From Clostridiaceae bacterium (lineage in GTDB: Bacteria > Bacillota > Clostridia > Peptostreptococcales > Peptostreptococcaceae), in the NCBI GenBank assembly GCA_902362365.1, contig CABIVQ010000051.1:1-20797 (forward strand): a DNA stretch of 20,797 bases. Reading direction: 5' to 3'. Made by a program: the position numbers and the translations under genes. Positions 6,871 to 17,069 of the stretch are shown in pieces. Below the pieces are notes generated by a model. The model had not been told where the DNA came from, made no database searches, and saw only the letters and a list, made by a program, of their open reading frames with translations. The number at the start of each line of letters is the position of its first letter. Positions within the stretch are counted from its first letter, which is position 1.

Positions 6871-7422
6871 ATGAAAGACTTGCTAGAAGTTAACCCTATA
6901 ATTGGGGCTATAAAAAATGATGAGTGTATTCAAAAAGTAATAGATTCTGACTGTGAGGTTGTATTTTTATTAAATGGGGACATTATGACTCTTAAAGAAA
7001 AAGTAGATTTATTACATAAACACAATAAAAAAGTATTTATTCATATAGATATGATAACTGGTATCTCATCTAATCCTATTATTATAGATTATCTAAAAAA
7101 GGAATCAAATATTGATGGTATTATTACTACTAAAACTAATATTGTAAAAAGGGCAGTAGAACTTAAATTAAATGTTATACAAAGATTTTTCTTTATAGAT
7201 TCAATATCATTAGAAAATGCTATAGAAAGTTTAAGAAAAGTAAAACCTCAAGCTATAGAAATTATGCCTGGAATACTTCCTAAAGTAATTAAAAGAATAA
7301 ATGAGGAATTTAGTAATCTACCAATAATATGTGGTGGACTAATAGATGAAAAAGATGAAATAATAAAAGTATTATCTTCAGGAGCTATGGCAGTATCAAC
7401 TAGCAAATTTGAAATTTGGTAA
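6871..7422 (+). CDS. glpP: GlpP, glycerol 3-phosphate-responsive antiterminator
   Basis: A 183-residue protein of the GlpP family, a small TIM-barrel-like cytosolic RNA-binding protein. In Bacillus subtilis GlpP with glycerol 3-phosphate binds leader RNA of glycerol genes, prevents termination and stabilises the message. Family features are the N-terminal NPIIGAIKN (8-16), a FLLNGDI strand (32-38), HKKVFIHIDM-like strand (around 51-62), GIITTKTN (84-91), EIMPGILPK (129-137) and CGGLIDEKDEI (153-163), followed by SGAMAVSTS. Full length. It lies directly upstream of glpK, and two identical candidate RNA targets occur at 7522-7540 and 9395-9413. It has its own terminator (7446-7472), so it is transcribed separately from glpK. 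No copy of the RNA target precedes glpP itself. Confidence 0.92.
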   Translation: MKDLLEVNPIIGAIKNDECIQKVIDSDCEVVFLLNGDIMTLKEKVDLLHKHNKKVFIHIDMITGISSNPIIIDYLKKESNIDGIITTKTNIVKRAVELKLNVIQRFFFIDSISLENAIESLRKVKPQAIEIMPGILPKVIKRINEEFSNLPIICGGLIDEKDEIIKVLSSGAMAVSTSKFEIW

Positions 7423-7445
7423 GATAATATATTTATAAATATTGC

Positions 7446-7472
7446 AGCTTGTTATATATAACGAGCTTTTTT
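7446..7472 (+). terminator. Intrinsic terminator of glpP
   Basis: The inverted repeat AGCTTGTTAT/ATAACGAGCT (7446-7455 with 7458-7467, one G-U pair) is followed by TTTTTT. Confidence 0.8.
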
Positions 7473-7473
7473 G

Positions 7474-7502
7474 TTGACTAGGAAAATGTTTTCTGATACC
7501 AT
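7474..7502 (+). promoter_or_regulatory. glpK promoter with overlapping cre-like site
   Basis: TTGACT (7474-7479) and TACCAT (7497-7502) are 17 bp apart, with a TG at 7494-7495 giving an extended -10. Between the hexamers, GGAAAATGTTTTCT (7481-7494) matches 11 of 14 positions of a CcpA-type cre (TGAAAACGTTTTCA). A site placed there would repress by blocking RNA polymerase when preferred sugars are present. Confidence 0.5.
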
Positions 7503-7521
7503 TTAAATAAGTCAATATTAA

Positions 7522-7571
7522 GGCTGGAGAAAAGAGAGCCATAGTTTATATACTATGAGCTTTTATTTTTT
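7522..7571 (+). promoter_or_regulatory. GlpP-type antitermination module of glpK (antiterminator plus terminator)
   Basis: GGCTGGAGAAAAGAGAGCC (7522-7540) is the same, apart from one base, as 9395-9413. Its ends GGCT and AGCC can pair. The closing AGC also forms the base of an overlapping terminator (7537-7545 with 7552-7561, one bulged A) that runs into TTTTATTTTTT. The two folds exclude each other, as expected for protein-controlled antitermination. That GlpP is the protein is inferred from gene context. Confidence 0.75.
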
Positions 7572-7708
7572 GAAGGCTGTAGTTATTAATAATATTATTA
7601 CATTGTAGTTTATATATAATATCCTAAGTAAAATTGATACCATCAAATGTTTTCATATTATTAAGTTAGATCTATATATTTAAATTATAGAAGTGATTTA
7701 ATGTGTAA

Positions 7709-9268
<1,560 letters not shown>

Positions 9269-9300
9269 TATTTAAACTTAATAGATATTAGTAAATAATG

Positions 9301-9329
9301 CTGACAATATAAATAAAACTATATATAAT
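9301..9329 (+). promoter_or_regulatory. Promoter of the glycerol 3-phosphate oxidoreductase operon
   Basis: CTGACA (9301-9306) and TATAAT (9324-9329) are separated by 17 bp, differing from the sigma-A consensus at one position in total. Confidence 0.7.
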
Positions 9330-9340
9330 TAAAGTATAAA

Positions 9341-9354
9341 AGAAAACGTTTCAA
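9341..9354 (+). promoter_or_regulatory. cre-like CcpA site
   Basis: AGAAAACGTTTCAA matches 11 of 14 positions of a cre (TGAAAACGTTTTCA), including the central CG. It begins about 12 bp downstream of the -10, around the expected transcription start. This position suits repression by CcpA. Confidence 0.5.
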
Positions 9355-9394
9355 GTACACTGGATTAAATTCAATGTATAAACGTTAAATACTT

Positions 9395-9445
9395 GGCTAG
9401 AGAAAAGAGAGCCTTCTATACATTGTATAGGAGGCTTTTTGTTTT
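9395..9445 (+). promoter_or_regulatory. GlpP-type antitermination module of the oxidoreductase operon
   Basis: GGCTAGAGAAAAGAGAGCC (9395-9413) differs from the glpK copy at one base, the unpaired fifth position. Its last four bases open a 12-bp terminator stem (9410-9421 with 9425-9436, one G-U pair, loop ATT), followed by TTTTGTTTT. As in the glpK leader, the GGCT/AGCC pairing and the terminator share AGCC and cannot form together. The terminator ends about 30 bp before the first gene. It would also stop read-through from glpK unless GlpP with glycerol 3-phosphate is bound. Confidence 0.8.
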
Positions 9446-9475
9446 GTAGCTTGGCCAATATAAGGGGTGAAATAT

Positions 9476-10936
9476 ATGTATGATATAGCTATTATAGGTG
9501 CAGGTATTGTTGGTAGCGCAATTGCAAGGGAACTTTCAAAATATAAACTAAATATAGTCGTACTTGAAAAAGGAGTAGAGGTTTGTCAAGGAACAACAAA
9601 ATCAAACAGTGCTATAGTTCATGGTGGATATGATGCAAAAGAAGGTAGTTTAAAAGCTAAATTAAATGTTAGAGGTAATGAATTATATCCAAAGTTATGT
9701 GAAGAATTAAGTGTTGATTTTAAACAAATAGGCTCACTAGTATTAGCTTTTAGCGAAGAAGAACATAAACATATTGAATCTTTATATAAAAGAGGAATAA
9801 ATAATAATTGTAAAGGATTAAAGATTTTAAGTAAGAAAGAAACTATAGCTTTAGAGCCAAATGTAAATGATAATGTAGTAAGTTCACTTCTTTGTAAAAG
9901 CGCAGGAATAGTTTGTCCTTTTAATTTAAATGTTGCTCTTATGGAAAATGCTATTACAAATGGAGTAAACCTAAGTTTACAATCAGAGGTTATAGATATA
10001 AAAAAAGAAGATGAATATTTTAATATTAAAGTATTAAATAAAGATGATATAAAAGCAAAATATGTAATAAATGCAGCTGGTGTTTATTCAGATAAAATAA
10101 ATAATATGATTGGTGGAAATGAGTATCATATTACAACTAGAAAAGGTGAATATAAGATTCTTGATAAATCAGAGGGTAAAATAGCAAATCACGTAATATT
10201 TCAATGCCCAACAGAAAAAGGAAAAGGTGTCCTTGTATCTCAAACCGTTCATGGTAATTTAATAATTGGTCCTAATGCTAATGCAGTAGAAGATAGGGAA
10301 GATAAGTCAACTACTAAAGAAGGTATAAACGAAATAGTTGAGCAATCAAAGAGAAGTATAAAAGGTATAGATTTTAGAAAAACAATAACATCCTTTGCAG
10401 GTCTAAGAGCAACTCCAAATACAGGCGACTTTTGTATATTCGCATCAAAAATAGCTAAAAACTTTATAAATGTAGGTGGTATTGAATCTCCTGGTCTTGT
10501 TTCATCTCCAGCTATAGCAGAATATGTAGTTCAAATATTAAAAGAAGAAGGATTAGATTTAATTGATAATGAAGATTTCAATCCTATAAGAAAAAAAGAA
10601 AAACCTTTCTCACACATGACTAAAGAAGAAAAATCAGAATTAATAAAAAAAGACGATAGATATAAAAAAATAATATGTAGATGTGAAAATGTAACAGAAG
10701 GAGAAATTGTAGATGCAATCAATAGACCTTGTGGTGCAAGAACTGTTGATGGTGTAAAAAGAAGAGTTAGACCAGGTATGGGAAGATGTCAAGGAGGATT
10801 CTGTGGACCTAGAGTAATAGAAATTTTATCAAGAGAATTAAATATACCAGTAGAAGATATATTAAAAGATTATGAAAATTCTAAGGTGGTTGTAGGTAAA
10901 GTAAAAGAGATGAGGGGTGACACAGTTGAAATATAA
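9476..10936 (+). CDS. GlpA-like FAD oxidoreductase with C-terminal BFD [2Fe-2S] domain
   Basis: A 486-residue flavoprotein, most likely the glycerol 3-phosphate dehydrogenase catalytic subunit that oxidises glycerol 3-phosphate to dihydroxyacetone phosphate. The N-terminal DAO-type FAD domain opens with the dinucleotide motif GAGIVG (8-13) and an acidic end to strand 2 (VVLEKG). TTKSNSAIVHGGYD (41-54) and GLRATPNTGD match the GlpA/LhgO-type superfamily. A BFD-like [2Fe-2S] domain follows, with C401-R-C403 and C438-x4-C443, as in anaerobic GlpA. I place the start at ATG 9476, six bases after AGGGGTG (9463-9469), rather than an in-frame GTG at 9467 inside that site. L-2-hydroxyglutarate oxidase is the main alternative, but the GlpP-type leader and adjacent glpK favour glycerol. 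Its last 11 bases overlap the next gene. Confidence 0.85.
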   Translation: MYDIAIIGAGIVGSAIARELSKYKLNIVVLEKGVEVCQGTTKSNSAIVHGGYDAKEGSLKAKLNVRGNELYPKLCEELSVDFKQIGSLVLAFSEEEHKHIESLYKRGINNNCKGLKILSKKETIALEPNVNDNVVSSLLCKSAGIVCPFNLNVALMENAITNGVNLSLQSEVIDIKKEDEYFNIKVLNKDDIKAKYVINAAGVYSDKINNMIGGNEYHITTRKGEYKILDKSEGKIANHVIFQCPTEKGKGVLVSQTVHGNLIIGPNANAVEDREDKSTTKEGINEIVEQSKRSIKGIDFRKTITSFAGLRATPNTGDFCIFASKIAKNFINVGGIESPGLVSSPAIAEYVVQILKEEGLDLIDNEDFNPIRKKEKPFSHMTKEEKSELIKKDDRYKKIICRCENVTEGEIVDAINRPCGARTVDGVKRRVRPGMGRCQGGFCGPRVIEILSRELNIPVEDILKDYENSKVVVGKVKEMRGDTVEI

Positions 10937-12170
10937 TGTTGTAGTTCTAGGTGGTGGTCCTGCAGGTTTAGGGGCTGCAGTAGAAGCAAAGAGAAATGGA
11001 GCAAAATCTGTTCTTATAATTGAAAGAGATAGAGAACTTGGTGGAATACTTAATCAATGTATTCACAATGGTTTTGGGCTACATGAATTTAAAGAAGAAT
11101 TAACAGGGCCAGAGTATGCCGGAAGATTTATAAAAATGGCAAAAGAAGAAAATATAGATTATATGTTAAACACTATGGTTCTTAATATAACAGAGAGTAA
11201 AGCAATTAAGGCTTTAGGAGAAGAAGGACTTTTAGATATAGAAGCTGACTCTATAGTTTTAGCTATGGGTTGTAGAGAAAGAACAAGAGGCGCTATAGAT
11301 ATCGCTGGGTATAGACCTGCTGGAGTATACACAGCAGGAGCAGCACAAAGACTTTGTAATATGGAAGGATATATGGTGGGTAAGGAAGTTGTGATATTTG
11401 GCTCAGGAGATATCGGTCTTATTATGGCAAGAAGAATGACTTTAGAAGGCGCTAAAGTAAAAGCAGTTATAGAACGTAAACCTCATTCAAGTGGACTTAA
11501 TAGAAATATAGTTCAATGCTTAAATGATTATAATATTCCTTTAAAACTTACAACAACAATATCTTATATACATGGAAAAGAAAGAGTTAGCGGAGTTACA
11601 ATTAACCAAGTAGATAAAAATAAGAATCCTATAAAAGGAACTGAAGAATTTATAAAATGCGATACAGTACTATTATCAGTAGGTCTTATACCTGAAAATG
11701 AACTAAGTGTAGATGTTGGAGTAAAATTAGATAGAAAAACTAGTGGACCAATAGTAAATAATACTATGGAAACAAATATAGATGGTATATTTGCATGTGG
11801 CAATGTTGTTCATGTTCATGATTTAGTGGATTTTGTAACTAAAGAAAGCAAGATTGCAGGAAAAAATGCTGCTTTATATTCTTTAAACAAGTTAAATATT
11901 AATGAAACTGTTAAAACTTCACCTGGTGAAGGTATTGGATATATTGTGCCACAAAATATAGATACAAAATATAATGATGATATTAATTTATTTATGAGAG
12001 TAAAAAACGTATGTAAAAATAAAAAAATAGTTGTAAGAGATGGCGATAAGATCATACTTGAAAAGAAAAGAAAGCATATGATTCCTTCAGAAATGGAAAG
12101 TATCAATATAAATAAAGAATTATTAAAACAAATTACAGGAAATATTTCTGTTAGTGTTGAGGAGGCTTAA
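10926..12170 (+). CDS. FAD/NAD-dependent oxidoreductase, second subunit of the glycerol 3-phosphate oxidoreductase
   Basis: A 414-residue protein of the pyridine nucleotide-disulfide reductase fold. The FAD motif GGGPAGLG is at 9-16, and a second Rossmann motif GSGDIG, near residue 161, is the probable NAD(P)H site. A C-terminal FAD-contact segment reads GIFACGNVVHVHDLVD, similar to NADH oxidases. A thioredoxin-reductase-type CxxC is not present. I prefer the TTG at 10926 as the start: GAGGGGTG (10912-10919) precedes it by six bases, exactly as in the gene before. The in-frame GTG at 10917 lies inside that site. It overlaps the GlpA-like gene by 11 bp, and DUF1667 follows at once, so the three are probably one complex passing electrons from glycerol 3-phosphate to NAD or a carrier. 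The electron acceptor is inferred, not shown. Confidence 0.8.
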   Translation: MKYNVVVLGGGPAGLGAAVEAKRNGAKSVLIIERDRELGGILNQCIHNGFGLHEFKEELTGPEYAGRFIKMAKEENIDYMLNTMVLNITESKAIKALGEEGLLDIEADSIVLAMGCRERTRGAIDIAGYRPAGVYTAGAAQRLCNMEGYMVGKEVVIFGSGDIGLIMARRMTLEGAKVKAVIERKPHSSGLNRNIVQCLNDYNIPLKLTTTISYIHGKERVSGVTINQVDKNKNPIKGTEEFIKCDTVLLSVGLIPENELSVDVGVKLDRKTSGPIVNNTMETNIDGIFACGNVVHVHDLVDFVTKESKIAGKNAALYSLNKLNINETVKTSPGEGIGYIVPQNIDTKYNDDINLFMRVKNVCKNKKIVVRDGDKIILEKKRKHMIPSEMESININKELLKQITGNISVSVEEA

Positions 12171-12171
12171 T

Positions 12172-12528
12172 ATGACTGAGTTAATATGTATAGTTTGTCC
12201 TGTAGGATGTCACTTAACAATAAATAAAAATGAAGAAGGTTTTAAAGTTGGAGGTAATACTTGCAAAAGAGGAGAAAAATATGCCATAGAAGAAATGACG
12301 AATCCAAGAAGAGTAATTACATCAACAGTTAAGCTTCAAAACTCATATTTGCATCTTCTACCAGTTAAAACTGAGGATACAATACCAAAAGATATGATTT
12401 TTGAAATAATGGAGGAGTTAAATAAGATTGAAGTAAGTGCACCAATAAACGCAGGTGATATTATAGTAGAGAATATACTAGACACAGGTGTAAATGTAAT
12501 AAGTACAAAAAATATTGAAGCTTGTTAG
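12172..12528 (+). CDS. DUF1667 protein with four-cysteine cluster motif
   Basis: A 118-residue protein of family DUF1667. The N-terminus has C6-x2-C9-x3-C13 and C31 (CIVCPVGC … NTCKRG), the spacing of the iron-sulfur site at the start of molybdopterin oxidoreductases, so a [4Fe-4S] cluster is likely. Two further regions, NPRRVITSTV (43-52) and APINAGDIIVENIL (around 86-99), are conserved in the family. DUF1667 is regularly found after the two flavoproteins in clostridia and Thermotoga, so I read it as the small electron-transfer subunit of the glycerol 3-phosphate oxidoreductase. The start is ATG 12172, seven bases after GAGGAGG (12159-12165) and one base beyond the previous stop codon. A strong terminator begins directly after its stop. 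Confidence 0.85.
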   Translation: MTELICIVCPVGCHLTINKNEEGFKVGGNTCKRGEKYAIEEMTNPRRVITSTVKLQNSYLHLLPVKTEDTIPKDMIFEIMEELNKIEVSAPINAGDIIVENILDTGVNVISTKNIEAC

Positions 12529-12578
12529 AAAAAAAGGAAGTAAATATCTAATTATTTAGATATTTACTTCCTTTTTTT
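12529..12578 (+). terminator. Strong intrinsic terminator of the glycerol 3-phosphate oxidoreductase operon
   Basis: A perfect 23-bp stem (12529-12551 with 12556-12578) with a 4-nt loop, A7 on the left and T7 on the right. It begins at the base after the DUF1667 stop codon. Confidence 0.95.
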
Positions 12579-12702
12579 ATTTATTAATTATAATTAGCGA
12601 AATTGTTTCTCAATATTTAATTAAATAACTTTCATTTATTTAATTTTTGATGAGTATAATAATTATATAGTTTGCTATTCATTTAATATTGGGGGGAGGA
12701 TT

Positions 12703-15700
12703 ATGAACGAAGTTTACAATATTGGTATAGATGTAGGGTCAACTACAGTCAAAGTAGTTGTCTTGAAAAATGATGAAGTTATATATAAGGAATACACAAG
12801 ACATTATTCCGATGTAAAAAAATCAGTAGGTAATGTACTAAAAAATATCTATAAGAATTTAGGTAATATTAAAACAAGCATATTAATGACAGGTTCTGGC
12901 GGAATAGATATTGCAAATGATATAAATGTAAAATTTGTTCAAGAAGTAATAGCTAGTACTAAAGCTATTGAAACTTATAATCCTAATGTAGATGTTGTAA
13001 TAGAATTAGGAGGAGAAGATGCTAAGATTACTTATTTAACTGGTGGAATAGACCAAAGAATGAATGGTATCTGTGCAGGTGGTACAGGTGCATTTATAGA
13101 TCAAATGGCATCTTTACTAAAAACAAATGCTAATGGATTAAATGAACTAGCTAAAAATTACAATGTTATATATCCTATAGCATCACGATGTGGAGTTTTT
13201 GCTAAAACAGATATTCAGCCACTTATAAATGATGGTGCCAGTAAGAGTGATATAGCAATGAGTATTTTCAATGCAGTAGTTGTTCAAACTGTTAGTGTTT
13301 TATCTTGCGGAAGAGAAATTAAAGGAAAAGTTGCTTTCTTGGGAGGACCTTTGTATTTCTTATCAGAGTTAAGAAAATCATTTATAATGAATTTGAAATT
13401 AGAAGAGGATGATATTATATTTCCTCAAGATGCTCAGTTGTATGTTGCAATAGGGGCTGCAATATTATCTCAAGAAGAAAAGACAATAGATTTAAGTAAT
13501 CTAATAAATAATTTAGAAATAAATAATAATAATTTTAATACTAATCAAAAAGAATTAGAGCCTTTATTTAATAACGAACAAGAGTATAAGGATTTTATAT
13601 ATAATCATGATAACACAGTAAATTATAAAGATATTACAACTTATAAAGGAAGATGCTTTTTAGGAATAGATGCTGGTTCAACAACTACTAAAGCGACTTT
13701 AATTGATGAAGAATGTAATATACTTTATTCATATTATGGTAGTAATGAAGGGAAGCCTTTAGATGCTGCTATTTATATTTTAAAAGAGATATATTCAAAA
13801 CTACCTAATGAAAGTGAAGTAGTCTACTCTACTGTTACTGGATATGGAGAAGGGCTAATTCAAAAAGCTTTAAATATTGACAAAGGGGAGATAGAAACAA
13901 TTGCACATTATAAAGCAGCGAAGTATTTTAATCCTAATGTTGACTTTATATTAGACATTGGAGGACAAGATATGAAATGCTTAAAAATTAAAAATGGTGT
14001 AATTGATAGCATTATTTTAAATGAAGCTTGTTCCGCTGGATGTGGATCTTTTTTAGAAACATTCGCACACTCTCTTTCAATGACTATAGAAGACTTCTCA
14101 CAAAAAGGTATATATTCTAAAGATCCAATTGACTTAGGTTCTAAATGTACAGTTTTTATGAACTCTAAAGTTAAACAAGCGCAAAAAGAAGGCGCAAGCA
14201 TATCAGACATATCTGCAGGGTTATCTTATTCGGTAATAAAAAATGCTCTTTTTAAGGTTATTAAGTTACATAACATATCTGACATTGGAGAAAATATAGT
14301 AGTTCAAGGTGGAACTTTTTACAATAATTTAGTTCTTAGAGCCTTTGAGAAACTTATTAACCATAAAGTTACTAGAACAAGTATTTGTGGGATTATGGGA
14401 GCTTATGGAGCTGCTTTGATTTCAAAAGAAGAATATAAAGAAGGATATAAAAGTACTTTAATAAATAAAAATGAACTTAAAAGTATTAATTATACTTCAA
14501 GTGTACATAGATGTAAAGGTTGCGCTAATAAGTGTTTACTAACAATTAATGAATTTAATAATAATGAAAAATATATCTCTGGTAATAGATGTGAAACTGG
14601 AGAACTACTTTATACTAATAAAAAAAGTAAAAGTAAAGAAGAATTAAATTTATTTAAATACAAATATAATAGATTATTTAAATATAAACCTCTAAATATA
14701 GAAAATGCACCTAGAGGTGAAATCGGAATACCAAGAGTATTAAATATGTATGAAGATTATCCTTTTTGGTTCACATTTTTTACAGAACTTGGATTTAAAG
14801 TTACTATTTCAAATAGGTCTTCAAAGAAAATGTATGAAAAAGGCATTAGTTCTATAGCTTCTGATACTGTTTGCTATCCAGCTAAACTTGTCCATGGTCA
14901 TATAGAAAATTTAATAGAAAAGAATATTAAAAACATATTTTATCCATCAGTAGTTTACGAAGTAGAAGATGATAAAACCAGCGATAATCATTTTAATTGC
15001 CCCGTCGTTATTTCATACTCTGAAGTTATAAAAAATAATATGGAAAATTTAAAGTTTAAAAATATAAATTTTATAAATCCATTTGTTACTATTAATAATA
15101 AATCAAAGTTAAAAAAGGTTTTATATAAAGAATTTCAGAAGTATTTTAATATACAAAAATATGAAATAGATAAAGCTGTCGATATGGCAACAAAAGAACA
15201 AGAAAGCTTTAAAATAGATATTAGAAATGAAGGAGAAAAAGCCTTAAAATATATAAAAGAAAATAACTTAAAAGGAATTGTTTTATCTGGTAGACCTTAT
15301 CATTTAGATCCAGAAATAAATCATGGAATACCAGAGCTGATAAATTCTTTAGATATGGCAGTTTTAACAGAAGATTCTATCTGCCATTTATCAAACTTAA
15401 AAAGACCTCTAAGGGTTGTTGATCAATGGGTATATCACTCAAGGCTATATAAAGCAGCGGACGTCGTAAAAAATACAAATTATTTAGAATTAGTTCAATT
15501 AAACTCATTTGGATGTGGAATAGATGCTGTAACAGTTGATCAAGTACAAGAAATATTACAGGAAAAAGGCAAGATTTATACAGTAGTAAAAATAGACGAA
15601 GGAAATAATTTAGGTGCTGTTAAAATAAGACTACGTTCCTTAAAAGCTGCTATAAAAGAAAGAGAATTAAATAATATTAAAGTAGAAGATATAGAAGAAA

Positions 15701-17031
15701 AAAGAATTGAATATAAAAGAAGCCCAAAAGACCCATTAAAGAATACTATTTTAGTACCACAAATGTCTCCTATTCATTTTGAATTATTTGAAGAAGCTAT
15801 TAACTTAAGTGATATAAACCTTAAAGTAATAAAAGACTTAAGTAAAGATGTCATAGATGAAGGCTTAAAATATGTAAATAATGATGCTTGTTTTCCAGCT
15901 ATTATAACAATAGGTCAATTAATAAAAGCTTTAAAATCAGGAGAATATGATTTAAATACAACATCTGTTGCTATAACTCAAACTGGTGGAGGATGTAGGG
16001 CTACTAATTATATAGGATTTTTAAGAAAAGCAATAAGAGATGCGGGATTTGAAAATGTGTCTGTAATTTCTCTTAATGTAAATGGACTTGATGGACTAAA
16101 CATTACTAAAAAAATATCACTTAAGCTTATTAATAGACTTTTTATGTCATGTATATATGGTGACTTATTAATGAGAGTTCTATATAAAGTAAGACCTTAT
16201 GAAAAGAATAAGGGAAGTTCAAATGAGCTATATAGAAAATGGATGAATAATTGCAAAGATTCTTTAAAAGAATGTAAGGTATCTAAATTTAAAGAAAATG
16301 TAAAAAGAATAATTCAAGATTTTGATAATTTAGAGATATTAGGTATATCAAAGCCAAAGGTAGGCTTAGTTGGAGAAATACTAGTTAAATTCCATCCAAT
16401 AGCAAATAATAATTTAGTTGATATTATAGAAAGTGAAGGAGCTGAAGCAGTAGTTCCAGATTTAACTAACTTCTTCCTTACGTGTGCATATAATACAATC
16501 TTTAAAAATAAATATCTTGAGGGAAGTTTTAGAAATAAATTAACTGGAGAGTTCTTTATAAAAATAATAGATATGTATCAAAGTGTATATAAGAAAGAAC
16601 TTGATAATAGTAGTAGATTTTCATCTCCACAGCATATCAAGGTTATGGCAGAAAATACTTCATCAATAGTATCATTAGGAAATCAAACTGGAGAAGGTTG
16701 GTTGCTTACAGGTGAAATGATTGAGTTAATACATGAAGGCATTAATAATATAATATGTATGCAACCATTTGGATGCTTACCAAACCATATTATTGGTAAA
16801 GGAAGTATTAAGGAGTTAAAAAGGATTCATAGTAGTGTAAATATAATACCTATAGATTATGATCCATCAGCAAGTGAAGTTAATCAGCTTAACCGTATTA
16901 AGCTAATGTTATCAAAAGCTTTTAAAACAATGGAAAGTCCAAATGAAAATTCAAATAATAATATTAACATGTCTATTAATGAATATAAAAAATACACTAT
17001 TAATTTAGAAAAATTAAAAGTTGAAAATTAA
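12703..17031 (+). CDS. Giant acyl-CoA dehydratase activase-like fusion protein
   Basis: A 1442-residue cytosolic protein. Two BadF/BadG/BcrA/BcrD-type ATPase modules come first. Module 1 (about 5-255) has GIDVGSTTVK, ELGGEDAK, C124 in GICAGGTGAF and C163 in SRCGVF. Module 2 (about 319-580) has GIDAGSTTTK, DIGGQDMK, C443 and C447 in NEACSAGCGSF and C482 in SKCTVF. In HgdC-type activators such cysteines hold a [4Fe-4S] cluster at the dimer interface, and ATP hydrolysis drives one electron into a 2-hydroxyacyl-CoA dehydratase. A DUF2229-type region (about 670-890) and HgdB-like sequence follow, with CRATNY near 1097 and MQPFGCLPNH near 1352. Fusions of this size are widespread in anaerobes, but their substrate is unknown. 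GGGGGGAGG supports the start. No dehydratase, CoA-transferase or acyl-CoA dehydrogenase gene is nearby. Confidence 0.88.
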   Translation: MNEVYNIGIDVGSTTVKVVVLKNDEVIYKEYTRHYSDVKKSVGNVLKNIYKNLGNIKTSILMTGSGGIDIANDINVKFVQEVIASTKAIETYNPNVDVVIELGGEDAKITYLTGGIDQRMNGICAGGTGAFIDQMASLLKTNANGLNELAKNYNVIYPIASRCGVFAKTDIQPLINDGASKSDIAMSIFNAVVVQTVSVLSCGREIKGKVAFLGGPLYFLSELRKSFIMNLKLEEDDIIFPQDAQLYVAIGAAILSQEEKTIDLSNLINNLEINNNNFNTNQKELEPLFNNEQEYKDFIYNHDNTVNYKDITTYKGRCFLGIDAGSTTTKATLIDEECNILYSYYGSNEGKPLDAAIYILKEIYSKLPNESEVVYSTVTGYGEGLIQKALNIDKGEIETIAHYKAAKYFNPNVDFILDIGGQDMKCLKIKNGVIDSIILNEACSAGCGSFLETFAHSLSMTIEDFSQKGIYSKDPIDLGSKCTVFMNSKVKQAQKEGASISDISAGLSYSVIKNALFKVIKLHNISDIGENIVVQGGTFYNNLVLRAFEKLINHKVTRTSICGIMGAYGAALISKEEYKEGYKSTLINKNELKSINYTSSVHRCKGCANKCLLTINEFNNNEKYISGNRCETGELLYTNKKSKSKEELNLFKYKYNRLFKYKPLNIENAPRGEIGIPRVLNMYEDYPFWFTFFTELGFKVTISNRSSKKMYEKGISSIASDTVCYPAKLVHGHIENLIEKNIKNIFYPSVVYEVEDDKTSDNHFNCPVVISYSEVIKNNMENLKFKNINFINPFVTINNKSKLKKVLYKEFQKYFNIQKYEIDKAVDMATKEQESFKIDIRNEGEKALKYIKENNLKGIVLSGRPYHLDPEINHGIPELINSLDMAVLTEDSICHLSNLKRPLRVVDQWVYHSRLYKAADVVKNTNYLELVQLNSFGCGIDAVTVDQVQEILQEKGKIYTVVKIDEGNNLGAVKIRLRSLKAAIKERELNNIKVEDIEEKRIEYKRSPKDPLKNTILVPQMSPIHFELFEEAINLSDINLKVIKDLSKDVIDEGLKYVNNDACFPAIITIGQLIKALKSGEYDLNTTSVAITQTGGGCRATNYIGFLRKAIRDAGFENVSVISLNVNGLDGLNITKKISLKLINRLFMSCIYGDLLMRVLYKVRPYEKNKGSSNELYRKWMNNCKDSLKECKVSKFKENVKRIIQDFDNLEILGISKPKVGLVGEILVKFHPIANNNLVDIIESEGAEAVVPDLTNFFLTCAYNTIFKNKYLEGSFRNKLTGEFFIKIIDMYQSVYKKELDNSSRFSSPQHIKVMAENTSSIVSLGNQTGEGWLLTGEMIELIHEGINNIICMQPFGCLPNHIIGKGSIKELKRIHSSVNIIPIDYDPSASEVNQLNRIKLMLSKAFKTMESPNENSNNNINMSINEYKKYTINLEKLKVEN

Positions 17032-17036
17032 AAAGC

Positions 17037-17064
17037 AGTGTTCAATATATTTGAACACTTTTTT
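17037..17064 (+). terminator. Intrinsic terminator of the giant activase-like gene
   Basis: A perfect 9-bp stem AGTGTTCAA/TTGAACACT (17037-17045 with 17051-17059), loop TATAT, followed by a run of six T. It begins six bases after the stop codon. Confidence 0.85.
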
Positions 17065-17069
17065 AATTA

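Noticed and set aside
12154..12171. Six-codon N-terminal extension of the DUF1667 protein from a TTG
   Set aside because: The extension lies over the ribosome binding site GAGGAGG; ATG 12172 gives the family N-terminus with the first cysteine at residue 6.
12601..12702. Promoter of the giant activase-like gene at TATAAT 12655-12660
   Set aside because: The only -35 candidate at a usable distance (TTCATT, 18-bp spacer) is poor in a very AT-rich stretch, so I did not list it as a feature.
13908..14210. Antisense frame within the giant gene, and similar ones inside the other genes
   Set aside because: They lie wholly inside well-supported genes, have unlikely compositions and no ribosome binding sites.
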